From: Nanohaloarchaea archaeon SW_4_43_9
Lineage (GTDB): Archaea > Nanohalarchaeota > Nanosalinia > Nanosalinales > Nanosalinaceae
Assembly: GCA_003009815.1 (NCBI GenBank)
Contig: PXPD01000008.1
Span: 1 to 8,403, forward strand
DNA length: 8,403 nt
Direction of reading: 5' to 3'
In this document: piece by piece, positions 1 to 5,933 of the stretch
How the letters are laid out: each line of letters starts with the position of its first letter
Numbering within the stretch: position 1 is the first letter of the stretch
Notes under the pieces: generated by a model
What the model was told of the DNA's origin: nothing
Databases searched by the model: none
The model's input: only the letters and a program-made list of their open reading frames with translations
Translations under genes and position numbers: made by a program

Positions 1-1
1 T

Positions 2-646
2 TCTGCAGAAGACGCATCAATTACAAGCTCCGCAGAGATGATTCAAGGAGACGATAATGATTCAGTTAAAGACACAGCTCATTTCGCCGTCAGTCCGGAT
101 ACAAGTGGAAACGTCACAATAAATGCATCACTTGATTTTAGTGTTTACTATGGAGAGAAAGATGATTACCCGTTGACAGCGACAGTCAAAGACAGCGAGT
201 TTGGAATCACGAGCGAACAAGTAGTTGTACTCTCAACAGAGACTGGAAACGAAACCGAAGATGACAACGAAACAAACAACGACAATGAAACTAGGGAAGA
301 TACAGAAGAAAACAATCAGACATCTGAAGACAATCAAACATCTGAAGAAAACGAAGAACCTCAAAAAGATAGGAATAATCAGACATCTGAAGAAGAAAAC
401 GCAACAGAAGAAAGCGGTAGCCCTGAGGAAAATGGAGAGAATCAAGCAAATGAAGAAAACCAGAGATCTGGACAGGCAGAAGAATCACAACCTGAAGATC
501 CCTCACAGTCACCTTCAGAGACCCCTTCAGAAGCGAACAACGAAAACAACGGATCATCCGAAGAAAAAGGAATCCCAAGCCAGGCGGTGGAAAAAATGCC
601 AGAGCCAGTACAGGAACTACTGAGCTCCTTGATTGGCTTCTTCTAG
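2..646 (+). CDS. C-terminal part of a secreted/surface protein: cadherin-like domain plus acidic sequon-rich tail (5' truncated)
   Basis: The frame is open from base 2, before the first ATG at 38, so this is probably the 3' end of a longer gene cut by the window edge. The first ~75 residues read like one cadherin/Ig-type beta-sandwich repeat: an F-x-V-SPDTSGNV strand, then a YPLTATVKDSEFG segment and a final QVVVLS strand. After it comes a disordered tail of about 120 residues, dominated by Glu, Asn, Ser, Thr and Gln, with at least ten N-x-S/T sequons (NET, NQT, NAT, NGS). The protein ends in a short hydrophobic stretch, ELLSSLIGFF, too short for a normal membrane anchor. An extracellular, N-glycosylated cell-surface role is inferred from the sequons and domain type; the signal peptide would lie outside the window. 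No specific function can be assigned. Confidence 0.72.
   Translation, partial: SAEDASITSSAEMIQGDDNDSVKDTAHFAVSPDTSGNVTINASLDFSVYYGEKDDYPLTATVKDSEFGITSEQVVVLSTETGNETEDDNETNNDNETREDTEENNQTSEDNQTSEENEEPQKDRNNQTSEEENATEESGSPEENGENQANEENQRSGQAEESQPEDPSQSPSETPSEANNENNGSSEEKGIPSQAVEKMPEPVQELLSSLIGFF
313..393 (+). repeat. Short 18-bp coding repeats (NQTSE units)
   Basis: Two adjacent 18-bp units, 313-330 and 331-348, share the pattern caatcaRacatctgaaga. A third copy at 376-393 differs at one position. In frame they encode N-Q-T-S-E, each with an N-glycosylation sequon. They look like local slippage duplications that expanded the glycosylatable tail. Confidence 0.7.
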
Positions 647-772
647 TTTCTCTCTTATTTTCATTTATTCTGTGATGATTCTCTGAAGCAGCGTTTCAAA
701 AACTTCCGGACCAAACTTTTGTGATGTAAAGCCGCTTACTATGGCGCTGTTACCAAGAATCAGTTGAATCAA

Positions 773-783
773 TACTATTTAAG
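773..783 (+). promoter_or_regulatory. TATA box of the tRNA-Arg gene
   Basis: TACTATTTAAG is centred about 30 bp before the first tRNA base at 808, a normal archaeal TATA-to-start spacing allowing for a short leader. A 9-bp direct repeat, AAGAATCAG (755-763 and 781-789), flanks it. No gene is visible between the upstream stop at 646 and the tRNA. That gap begins with a T-rich stretch (647-670) that could end transcription of the upstream gene. Confidence 0.5.
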
Positions 784-807
784 AATCAGCTCTATTTCTA
801 GATTTGA

Positions 808-882
808 GGGCCCGTAGCTCAGCTTGGACAGAGCGTTCGGCTTCGGACCGAAAGGGCTAGGGTTCAAATCCCTACGGGCTCG
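808..882 (+). tRNA. tRNA-Arg (anticodon TCG)
   Basis: The full cloverleaf can be drawn. The acceptor is GGGCCCG with CGGGCTC (one G-U pair), followed by discriminator G at 882. The D arm is GCTC/GAGC. The anticodon stem is TTCGG/CCGAA around loop CTTCGGA, giving anticodon TCG. The variable loop is AGGGC, and the T arm is TAGGG/CCCTA around TTCAAAT. TCG reads the arginine codon CGA. No CCA is encoded, as is common in archaea, so it would be added after transcription. No intron is present. A short T run follows at 883-885. Confidence 0.95.
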
Positions 883-888
883 TTTCAT

Positions 889-952
889 GCTCCTACTGTT
901 TGATACCGTTCAGAAAAGCACTCTGGTTTTCCGCGGTTTCAAATTCCTACGG
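889..952 (+). pseudogene. Decayed partial copy of the upstream tRNA-Arg
   Basis: Bases 935-952 match the T arm and 3' acceptor strand of the tRNA (860-877) at 16 of 18 positions, including TTCAAAT and CCTACGG. Weaker matches lie at similar offsets: GCTC at 889 against 817 (+72) and GTTCAG at 908 against GTTCGG at 835 (+73), compared with +75 for the T arm. This fits an old tandem duplication of the tRNA that lost its folding. The T stem no longer pairs fully and no anticodon arm remains. The alternative is an attachment-site remnant left by an element that integrated into the 3' end of the tRNA. Confidence 0.5.
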
Positions 953-999
953 ATCCGCTTTATATTTAAACAGTTTGAAAACGCCAACGGCTAGTTTAT

Positions 1000-1008
1000 T
1001 TTATAAAG
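1000..1008 (+). promoter_or_regulatory. TATA box upstream of the PAN-like gene
   Basis: TTTATAAAG lies in a region (883-1107) with no convincing gene. Transcription would be expected to begin near 1030. That is about 78 nt before the ATG at 1108 but only a few nt before the alternative in-frame ATG at 1036. A second A/T-rich candidate, TTATATTTAAA, lies at 960-970. Confidence 0.45.
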
Positions 1009-1107
1009 ATGAACAGTTTATACAAAAATGTGTAAATGCAGAGGGTGAAGCGGCTAAGAGATTTCTTCATCCAGCGCCTTCGAAAGGCAATTAAACGGGT
1101 GAGCAAA

Positions 1108-2319
1108 ATGGTTGAAGAAGAGGATAACTCCAAAATGGAAGAGAAAAAGAATAACAAGAACCAGAAGTCCGAAAAATCAGGTAAGAAACAGAAAATTCAG
1201 TTCCCACAGTATTTCCAGCACCGAGGACAGCAGAGTTCAAAGAAACACGGCACTAACCTGAAAACCCCTGTTCTCAGAGGGGTAGTGGTATCAGAGTTTG
1301 ACGGAGAAAGAGTCTGGGTAGAAGCCAGCGGAAATATGAAAGGAAGATATGGAGTAGAGGTTCCAGACGGACATTCACCAGGAGATTTCACACCGGGAAC
1401 AGAAGTAGCGCTTGACCCTAACAGTTTCAAGGTAACAGATATTGTAGAGAAAGGCAAAGATGCCGAATTCGACTCCGTGGAAACAGATATTACCTTTCAA
1501 GATGTCGGAGGCCTAGATCATATAATCAAATCATTGAAATCCAATGTTGGTGCGCAGCTGAACCCTGAAAAGCAGCAGAAAATACGGGAATGGGGAATGG
1601 ATCTTGACAAGAGCATTCTCCTCATTGGAAGACCAGGAACAGGCAAAACACATCTCGTCAAAGCTTTGAGCAACGAATACGACGCAGACATGTTCATGAT
1701 TAACGGACCTCAGATGGTGGAGAAATTCATCGGAGAAGGAGCCAAGAAAGTCAAAAGACTATACGAACAGGCCAGGGCATCCGACAAACCAGCGATCATC
1801 TTTATCGATGAGATAGACGCTATCGCAAAGAAAAGACTGGACGACAGAAGACATGGGGGAGAAGAGGTTGAGAGAACAATGAGCCAACTACTTTCAGAGC
1901 TTGACGGCCTTGATACTGAGGAAGATTCAAACGTCATCTCGGTATTTGCCACGAACAAACCGGACATCATGGATCCAGCGCTGCTGAACAGAACGAGCGC
2001 AGTTGAAGTACCTGTACCTACAGAGGAAGCTAAGAAAGAAATACTTCAGGTACACACCAGAAGACTGGACCTCGACGAAGATATCAATCTCGACCTGATA
2101 GCTGAAGAACTTGACGAAGATTTCACAGGTAGAAACATCCAGCAGATTGTAAAACAGGCAGCAATCAATTCACTGGAAAGATATAAAACAGCCTCAGAGG
2201 CAACAGTCGGGATGAAAGATTTCCAGGAAGCAATCACAGACCTCAAAGAAGGTAATATAGGAACAGAGAAAGACTTCCTCGCAAATAAAAGCTATCATCC
2301 TGACGAGATGTTCGCCTAA
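1108..2319 (+). CDS. pan: Divergent proteasome-activating nucleotidase (PAN-like AAA ATPase)
   Basis: PAN/Rpt-family ATPases form hexameric rings that unfold proteins and feed them into the archaeal 20S proteasome. Seen here, in a 403-residue protein: a Lys/Glu/Asn/Gln-rich N-terminus (1-50) without an obvious long coiled coil; an OB-like domain (~54-115); the DVGGLD entry motif (~132); Walker A GRPGTGKT (174-181); an aromatic pore loop KFIGEG (206-211); Walker B IIFIDEID (230-237); and sensor-1 ATN (281-283). Two parts are unusual. The region that normally reads RPGRFDR, with the arginine fingers, is shortened to NRTSA (294-298). The C-terminus is M-F-A rather than the usual hydrophobic-Tyr-X. 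The ATG at 1108 was chosen because GGTGA ends 5 nt upstream. The frame also opens at 1036, which would add 24 basic residues and sits just after the TATA box, so the start is not settled. Confidence 0.82.
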   Translation: MVEEEDNSKMEEKKNNKNQKSEKSGKKQKIQFPQYFQHRGQQSSKKHGTNLKTPVLRGVVVSEFDGERVWVEASGNMKGRYGVEVPDGHSPGDFTPGTEVALDPNSFKVTDIVEKGKDAEFDSVETDITFQDVGGLDHIIKSLKSNVGAQLNPEKQQKIREWGMDLDKSILLIGRPGTGKTHLVKALSNEYDADMFMINGPQMVEKFIGEGAKKVKRLYEQARASDKPAIIFIDEIDAIAKKRLDDRRHGGEEVERTMSQLLSELDGLDTEEDSNVISVFATNKPDIMDPALLNRTSAVEVPVPTEEAKKEILQVHTRRLDLDEDINLDLIAEELDEDFTGRNIQQIVKQAAINSLERYKTASEATVGMKDFQEAITDLKEGNIGTEKDFLANKSYHPDEMFA

Positions 2320-2344
2320 AGCACTTCATTTCCTTTTTCTATCT

Positions 2345-2354
2345 GGAGTGAGGG
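2345..2354 (+). promoter_or_regulatory. Ribosome binding site of the 69-residue protein
   Basis: GGAGTGAGGG ends 3 nt before the ATG at 2358 and is complementary to the 3' end of archaeal 16S rRNA. It supports this start and suggests translation from a transcript shared with the PAN-like gene, which ends only 38 bp upstream. The short gap also contains a T-rich stretch, 2329-2340. Confidence 0.5.
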
Positions 2355-2357
2355 AAA

Positions 2358-2567
2358 ATGTCAGAACCAGAACTTGACAAAAGTTTCAAACTTGACAACA
2401 AGTCACTTGCAGACTTCCTCATAGATATAGCAGAATCGCTTAAAGAAGATGAAACTCTGAAACTTGACGGCAAAGAATGGAATCTCATTCAACCAGTAAA
2501 TGACGGTGACAGTTTAATGAGACTGATCAGGGACGAAGAAGGACTGGAAGTAAGTTTCAAACTCTGA
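2358..2567 (+). CDS. Small acidic protein, amphi-Trp-domain-like
   Basis: This is a 69-residue acidic protein. Its middle part, LADFLIDIAESLKEDETLKLDGKEWNL split over two segments (18-32 and 33-44), follows the plan of small haloarchaeal amphi-Trp-domain proteins: a helix with A-x-FL-x-x-IAE-x-L, then two or more strands, a proline, and a final strand ending in an L-E-V-x-x-x motif. The last strand here (LEVSFKL) lacks the terminal Trp that names the family, so the match is to the general pattern and was judged by eye. The function of the family is not established. The gene starts 38 bp after the PAN-like gene, has a good ribosome site, and ends 23 bp from a converging gene. No signal peptide or membrane segment is seen. 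Confidence is high that it is a gene and modest for the family. Confidence 0.7.
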   Translation: MSEPELDKSFKLDNKSLADFLIDIAESLKEDETLKLDGKEWNLIQPVNDGDSLMRLIRDEEGLEVSFKL

Positions 2568-2579
2568 ATTAGAAACGAC

Positions 2580-2599
2580 ATAGAGACTTCTTACTCTAT
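2580..2599. terminator. Inverted repeat between converging genes, possible two-way terminator
   Basis: ATAGAG (2580-2585) and CTCTAT (2594-2599) form a perfect 6-bp inverted repeat with an 8-nt loop. It sits between the stop of the + strand gene (2567) and across the stop of the - strand gene (2591). No strong T run follows on either side, so termination is only suggested by position and symmetry. Confidence 0.3.
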
Positions 2600-2848
2600 A
2601 TACTTGACCATTTTATCCAGTTTCTCTCTTTTCTTCATAGTTGATGACTCCGTGAGAAAGTCCTGCGCCAGTTTGTAGAGATAGCCATTGCCTTCTTGGA
2701 GCTTTTTTACTCTGTTCTCAGGCTCCGGAACCTCCTCATGGATCTCCTCCAGAACTTCCTCAAATATCCGGTACATGAGGTATCTTTTCTGGCCGACATC
2801 CTCTATCTCAAGTTTCTGCTGTAGCTCCTTGATTCTTTCTAGACTCAT
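2591..2848 (-). CDS. Hypothetical helical acidic protein at the end of the gat cluster
   Basis: This is an 85-residue protein I do not recognise. It is rich in Glu, Lys and Leu, and heptad-like spacing in the first ~40 residues (LERIKELQQKLEIEDV) and the Glu-rich middle suggests an all-helical, possibly coiled-coil fold. No Cys pairs, signal peptide or membrane segment are visible. Its ATG overlaps the gatB stop codon as ATGA, so it is translated after gatB and probably coupled to it. This position could mean a role linked to GatCAB or tRNA charging, but nothing in the protein itself shows that. If the gatB break is real, translation of this gene may be reduced by loss of coupling. Confidence 0.68.
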   Translation of the reverse strand: MSLERIKELQQKLEIEDVGQKRYLMYRIFEEVLEEIHEEVPEPENRVKKLQEGNGYLYKLAQDFLTESSTMKKREKLDKMVKYIE

Positions 2849-3780
2849 TTTATCTTCTCAATTATCTTTTCACGAGCAGTTTTTGGGTCGGCTTTTCCTT
2901 CCGATTCTTGCATAACCTGGCCGACAAGGAAATTAATTGCCTCTTCATCTCCACTCCTGTAGTCCTCAACAGCTTCCTGATTATCTTCAACCACAAAAGC
3001 TACAACTTGATCTAGTTTATCTTCTCCATCTTTCAGCAGATCTTTATTCTTAGCGACTTCCCGAACTTCTGCAGTCTTTGGATTAAACTCTAACTCTGTC
3101 TTCTCTGCATAATCCCTCACAAGGTCTCCCTTCACTTGATCCTGAAGCATTTTTTCTGCGTTCATGTCTGAAATTTCATCTTCTTCTATCATAGAGAAGA
3201 TTTCATACAAAAATCTAACAGAAACATCCGAATCCCGATAGCTAACTTCATTGTAGTTCAAAGTCTTCCTCAGTTCCCCGGTCATCCAAGAACCTACAAG
3301 CTCCGGATCATGCTCTTCTGCAAGCTCTTCAAAGTCGTCGGCTATTTGCTGTTCGACAATCAATGATTCGATCATTTTGTCTGAGATTCCATACTGTTTC
3401 TGGAAACGCTCATACTTTTCATGTGGTAACTCAGGGATGCTCGATTTGATTTCCTGCTGGAACCCTTCCTCCAGTTCCTGGCGGGTAAGATCCGGATCGA
3501 AGATATATCCGTAGTCTTCTTCCGTCTCTTTTTCCCTCATCTTCTCCGTAGCTGAGATATCCGCGTTGTAGTTTCTAGTATGCTGTGAGATTTCTCTTCC
3601 TCTCCGCTTCATCTGTTTCTGTCGTGATATCTCATAGCTAAGCGCTTTTTCTACCTCACTGGTTCCTGTTATGTTCTTTACCTCGACCTTTTCTCCTCCT
3701 TCGATAGAGATGTTGGCGTCGGTCTTGATCGCAAAGTCTGATTCCGGATAATAAATTTCAAGATACTGCAGAATTTTACT
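2845..3780 (-). CDS. gatB: C-terminal fragment of GatB (end of catalytic domain, helical and YqeY-like domains)
   Basis: This frame is open from 3780 to the stop at 2845. It begins with SKILQYLE, followed by TDANISI and VEVKNITGTSEVEKALSYE, which match the conserved CDANISxR and ExKNLNS region of GatB. It then runs through MREKETEEDY, IPELP and the C-terminal YqeY-like domain (FLVGQVMQ). A stop codon lies immediately upstream at 3783-3781. The first internal ATG is at 3612 (MKRRG), giving 255 residues, but homology clearly begins before it. The segment usually reading DYRYFPEPDLPP is altered to DYGYIFDPDLTR, a divergence present even outside the break. There is no plausible independent start or ribosome site, so this is best seen as the 3' half of a broken gene. 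Confidence 0.72.
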   Translation of the reverse strand, partial: SKILQYLEIYYPESDFAIKTDANISIEGGEKVEVKNITGTSEVEKALSYEISRQKQMKRRGREISQHTRNYNADISATEKMREKETEEDYGYIFDPDLTRQELEEGFQQEIKSSIPELPHEKYERFQKQYGISDKMIESLIVEQQIADDFEELAEEHDPELVGSWMTGELRKTLNYNEVSYRDSDVSVRFLYEIFSMIEEDEISDMNAEKMLQDQVKGDLVRDYAEKTELEFNPKTAEVREVAKNKDLLKDGEDKLDQVVAFVVEDNQEAVEDYRSGDEEAINFLVGQVMQESEGKADPKTAREKIIEKIK

Positions 3781-4220
3781 TTAGTATAGTTTGAGTCAGA
3801 TATGGATCCGCCAACGTGCTTCATCTTAGCCGGATCCTCCTCTATATGGAGGCGTTTTATACCGATTTCTCTTTTCTTATCTTCAACTTCAATCTCAAGC
3901 TCTCCCTTCTCCCCGACCGGTATCTCGTACTGTGTGATCTGGTAGTTTTTGGACATGTCGGGGTAGAAGTATGTTTTCCTTGAGAAGAACACATCATTAT
4001 TTATATCGCATTGGAGCGCCAAGACGGTCTTTGTCGCCAGTTTCAGAACATTTTCATTTAGCCGCGGCTTTGATCCGGGATGTCCCAAGCAGACCGGACA
4101 GACATTTTCATTCGGTTTCTCAGCTTCTTCGTTCGGACATCCACAGAAAAGCTTGGTATTAGTATCAAGTTGAACGTGGGTCTCAAGGCCGATCATCACA
4201 TCTACTTCCTGATCGGTCAT
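3678..4220 (-). CDS. gatB: N-terminal fragment of GatB (catalytic, zinc-binding part)
   Basis: Read without correction, this frame gives 180 residues. Residues 1-150 are good GatB: the GLETHVQL motif (11-18), zinc-site cysteines C26, C28, C41 and C44, the TYFYPDMSKNYQITQYE motif (83-99), and RLHIEEDPAKMKH (123-135). Residues 151-180 (from CSILKF onward) are out-of-frame read-through with no family resemblance and are rich in Arg and Ser. The ATP/activation core after SNYTKVKF and the whole helical tRNA-binding part are missing, so this product alone should not be active. Confidence 0.75.
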   Translation of the reverse strand: MTDQEVDVMIGLETHVQLDTNTKLFCGCPNEEAEKPNENVCPVCLGHPGSKPRLNENVLKLATKTVLALQCDINNDVFFSRKTYFYPDMSKNYQITQYEIPVGEKGELEIEVEDKKREIGIKRLHIEEDPAKMKHVGGSISDSNYTKVKFCSILKFIIRNQTLRSRPTPTSLSKEEKRSR

Positions 4221-5593
4221 TCCTCCTCACCTTCTGTGTATGTATATGCTGTATCAAGTACTTTTTTCTCCTCAAAATGGTTGCCCACTATGTGCAACCC
4301 GGTCGGCATTCCCTTACTTTCACCGTTTGGAACTGAGACCATAGGAATACCAGCAAGGTTTGGTCCAATGGTTAATGTGTCCATTGCGTAGACCTCTTCC
4401 GGAGGCATCGATTCGGCGTCCTCTATTCTCGGCGCAATGTTCGGCATGGAAGGCGAGATCAGGACGTCGTATTTCTCGAACGCTTCTTTGAACTGGTTGA
4501 TTATCTTCCGTCTGACCTCGGCTGCTTTGATATAGTAAGCATCCCTGTAGCCAGCTTTCCTGGTATAAGTTCCGAGCAGTACTCTTCTTTTGGCTTCCTC
4601 TCCGAATCCCTCCGACCGGATCTGTGAGAAGTAATCATTGAAATCATCGAACTTTTCCGGATTTTTCTCCATCCCATATCTCATCCCGGCAAACCTTGCC
4701 AGGTTAGTTGATGTCTCCGCCATCGCCAAAACATAATAAGCTGGAACCGCAGTATCTGCTGAAAGCAGTGGCATATTGACTTTTTCTACTTCTGCTCCAA
4801 GCTTTTCCAGTCTCCTTACTGAATCCTCAAAGTTCTCTTTTACCTCTTCCTCTAGTCCATCAAGTTCAAGGTACTGTTTCGGGATTCCGATTTTTAGGTC
4901 ATCCTTTTCTTCAAGATCAGAGTAATTCTCTACCTTCTTTTTAGAGGTAGTCTGATCGTTTTCATCTTCTCCTGCAATTACCTCCAGTCCTTTTGCACAT
5001 CCATAAACTGAGTTAGATAGAATACCTATCTTGTCTAGAGAGTTGGCATAATCTACGAGGCCGTATCTTGAAACCCGGCCATAAGTGGGAGTTATGCCAA
5101 TTATGCCATTATAGGCCGCAGGATTGGTTATTGAACCTCCTGTGGATTCTCCAAGTGACACTATAGGTTGGTCCATCGCTGCAACAACTGCTGCTGCCCC
5201 ACCTGAGGAACCTCCAACTACTCTTTCCTTGTCGTGAGGATTTCTTGGAGTTCCGAATGCACAGTTAGTTGAAAAGGTTCCGAACCCGAACTCATCTTGA
5301 TTAGTCTTACCATAAAATACTGCTCCTGCATTCTTCAGCCTCTTAACAACTGTTGCATCGAAGACAGGTTCATAGTTTTCGATTACTTTTGAGCCAGCCG
5401 AGGTCGTAACATTCTCTGTACAGATGGCATCTTTAACAACAAAGGGTACTCCAGAGAGCTCGCGGCCGGTTTTAGAGTTCTCTTTCTCAATCTTCCTCAT
5501 GAAGTTTAGATCAGAATCAGCTTCCTTTAGATTCTCCCTGAACTTTTCCTCATCGATCTCTTTATCTCCTTCAATGATTTCTCTGAGATCCAT
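4217..5593 (-). CDS. gatA: Asp-tRNA(Asn)/Glu-tRNA(Gln) amidotransferase subunit A (GatA)
   Basis: GatA is the glutaminase subunit of GatCAB: it releases ammonia from glutamine or asparagine and passes it to GatB. The 458-residue length is normal for the family. The amidase-signature Ser-cisSer-Lys triad is intact by motif and spacing: Lys54 in FVVKDAI, cis-Ser130 in GGSSGG, and nucleophile Ser154 in ESTGGSITNPAA. The motifs PTYGRVSRYGLVDYANSLD and the C-terminal GIPMVSVP and GLHIVGNHFEE are also typical. The ATG at 5593 is supported by a TATA box about 26 bp upstream, so the mRNA is probably leaderless and this gene has its own promoter inside the cluster. It ends in a 4-bp ATGA overlap with gatB, implying coupled synthesis. 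The gene itself appears intact; its partner gatB does not. Confidence 0.95.
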   Translation of the reverse strand: MDLREIIEGDKEIDEEKFRENLKEADSDLNFMRKIEKENSKTGRELSGVPFVVKDAICTENVTTSAGSKVIENYEPVFDATVVKRLKNAGAVFYGKTNQDEFGFGTFSTNCAFGTPRNPHDKERVVGGSSGGAAAVVAAMDQPIVSLGESTGGSITNPAAYNGIIGITPTYGRVSRYGLVDYANSLDKIGILSNSVYGCAKGLEVIAGEDENDQTTSKKKVENYSDLEEKDDLKIGIPKQYLELDGLEEEVKENFEDSVRRLEKLGAEVEKVNMPLLSADTAVPAYYVLAMAETSTNLARFAGMRYGMEKNPEKFDDFNDYFSQIRSEGFGEEAKRRVLLGTYTRKAGYRDAYYIKAAEVRRKIINQFKEAFEKYDVLISPSMPNIAPRIEDAESMPPEEVYAMDTLTIGPNLAGIPMVSVPNGESKGMPTGLHIVGNHFEEKKVLDTAYTYTEGEEE

Positions 5594-5615
5594 GAAACTG
5601 TTTTAAACGGAGAAT

Positions 5616-5623
5616 CTTAAAAA
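5616..5623 (-). promoter_or_regulatory. Leaderless promoter of gatA
   Basis: On the - strand the sequence is TTTTTAAG, centred about 26 bp before the gatA ATG, the spacing expected when transcription starts at or next to the start codon. It lies just 2 bp past the stop codon of the upstream 92-residue gene. Confidence 0.5.
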
Positions 5624-5624
5624 T

Positions 5625-5903
5625 TCATTCAAGCTCTATCATCGCCCAGCCGTTTCCATATTCGAAGGATTCAGAGTCTTCATCCCTCAACTGTGTACCG
5701 TATTCCTCATCTAGAAGCTTCGCTATATCCTCAAATTCAAATCCTATTAGCGACTTAAGATTTTCTGACTTAAAATAAACTTTAGAATTGTCTGGAGAGA
5801 TATATACATGCAAGGGATTTGAGTGGCCTATCTCTTGACTATCATAGCTTTCAGGAAGTTCAGAAATCGGAAACTTATTTAGGTTGTAGCCTTCTGTGCT
5901 CAC
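5625..5903 (-). CDS. Hypothetical 92-residue acidic protein
   Basis: I do not recognise this protein. It is 92 residues, acidic, with no Cys, no signal peptide and no membrane segment. Alternating hydrophobic patterns (LHVYISP, KVYFKS, NGWAMIELE) suggest beta strands around a central helix (FEDIAKLLDEEYG), so a small alpha/beta fold is likely. The start is GTG at 5903; no in-frame ATG exists near the N-terminus. A TATA box (ATATAAATA on the - strand) lies about 26 bp upstream, supporting both the GTG and a leaderless transcript. It sits between the zinc-ribbon gene and gatA, and the gatA promoter begins right after its stop. Any link to tRNA amidation is from position only. Confidence 0.65.
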   Translation of the reverse strand: MSTEGYNLNKFPISELPESYDSQEIGHSNPLHVYISPDNSKVYFKSENLKSLIGFEFEDIAKLLDEEYGTQLRDEDSESFEYGNGWAMIELE

Positions 5904-5924
5904 ACTTTGGATAAACTTCTAAGT

Positions 5925-5933
5925 TATTTATAT
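5925..5933 (-). promoter_or_regulatory. Leaderless promoter of the 92-residue gene
   Basis: ATATAAATA on the - strand is centred about 26 bp upstream of the GTG at 5903. It adjoins the stop codon of the zinc-ribbon gene (5934), so a new transcript probably begins within the cluster. Confidence 0.55.

Larger units (their letters stand above)
2845..4220 (-). pseudogene. gatB: gatB, Asp-tRNA(Asn)/Glu-tRNA(Gln) amidotransferase subunit B, broken by an internal deletion/frameshift
   Basis: GatB is the kinase and tRNA-binding subunit of GatCAB: it activates Glu or Asp on the misacylated tRNA so that ammonia from GatA can make Gln- or Asn-tRNA. Both ends are present. The start reads VMIGLETHVQL and the end reads NFLVGQVMQESEGKADP, the latter typical of the GatB/YqeY tail domain. 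The two halves are in different frames. Reading one frame gives normal GatB to SNYTKVKF, encoded down to about 3770. The second frame resumes as SKILQYLEIYYP from 3780. Between these, family members carry about 30 residues (NRxGxPLLEIVxEPD and what follows) that are absent here. So this is a deletion not divisible by three, not a simple indel. It starts in an ATGA overlap with gatA behind a strong ribosome site, GGTGAGGAGG (4222-4231). Confidence 0.85.

Noticed and set aside
225..623. 132-codon Lys/Arg/Thr-rich + strand frame overlapping the sequon-rich tail
   Set aside because: It is a frame-shifted reading of the low-complexity GAA/AAC-rich repeat; its strongly basic composition does not suit a halophile and it has no own signals.
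900..1094. 64-codon + strand frame between the tRNA and the PAN-like gene
   Set aside because: It runs across the tRNA remnant and the TATA boxes, lacks a ribosome site, has a composition unlike the acidic neighbours, and overlaps the start region of the PAN-like gene in another frame.
3678..3783. gatB break explained by programmed translational frameshifting
   Set aside because: About 30 conserved residues are missing at the junction, so shifting frame would not restore a complete GatB, and no slippery heptamer with a following structure was noticed.
3971..4391. + strand frames opposite gatA/gatB
   Set aside because: They lie antisense to conserved catalytic motifs of GatA and GatB, with no family resemblance and no promoter.
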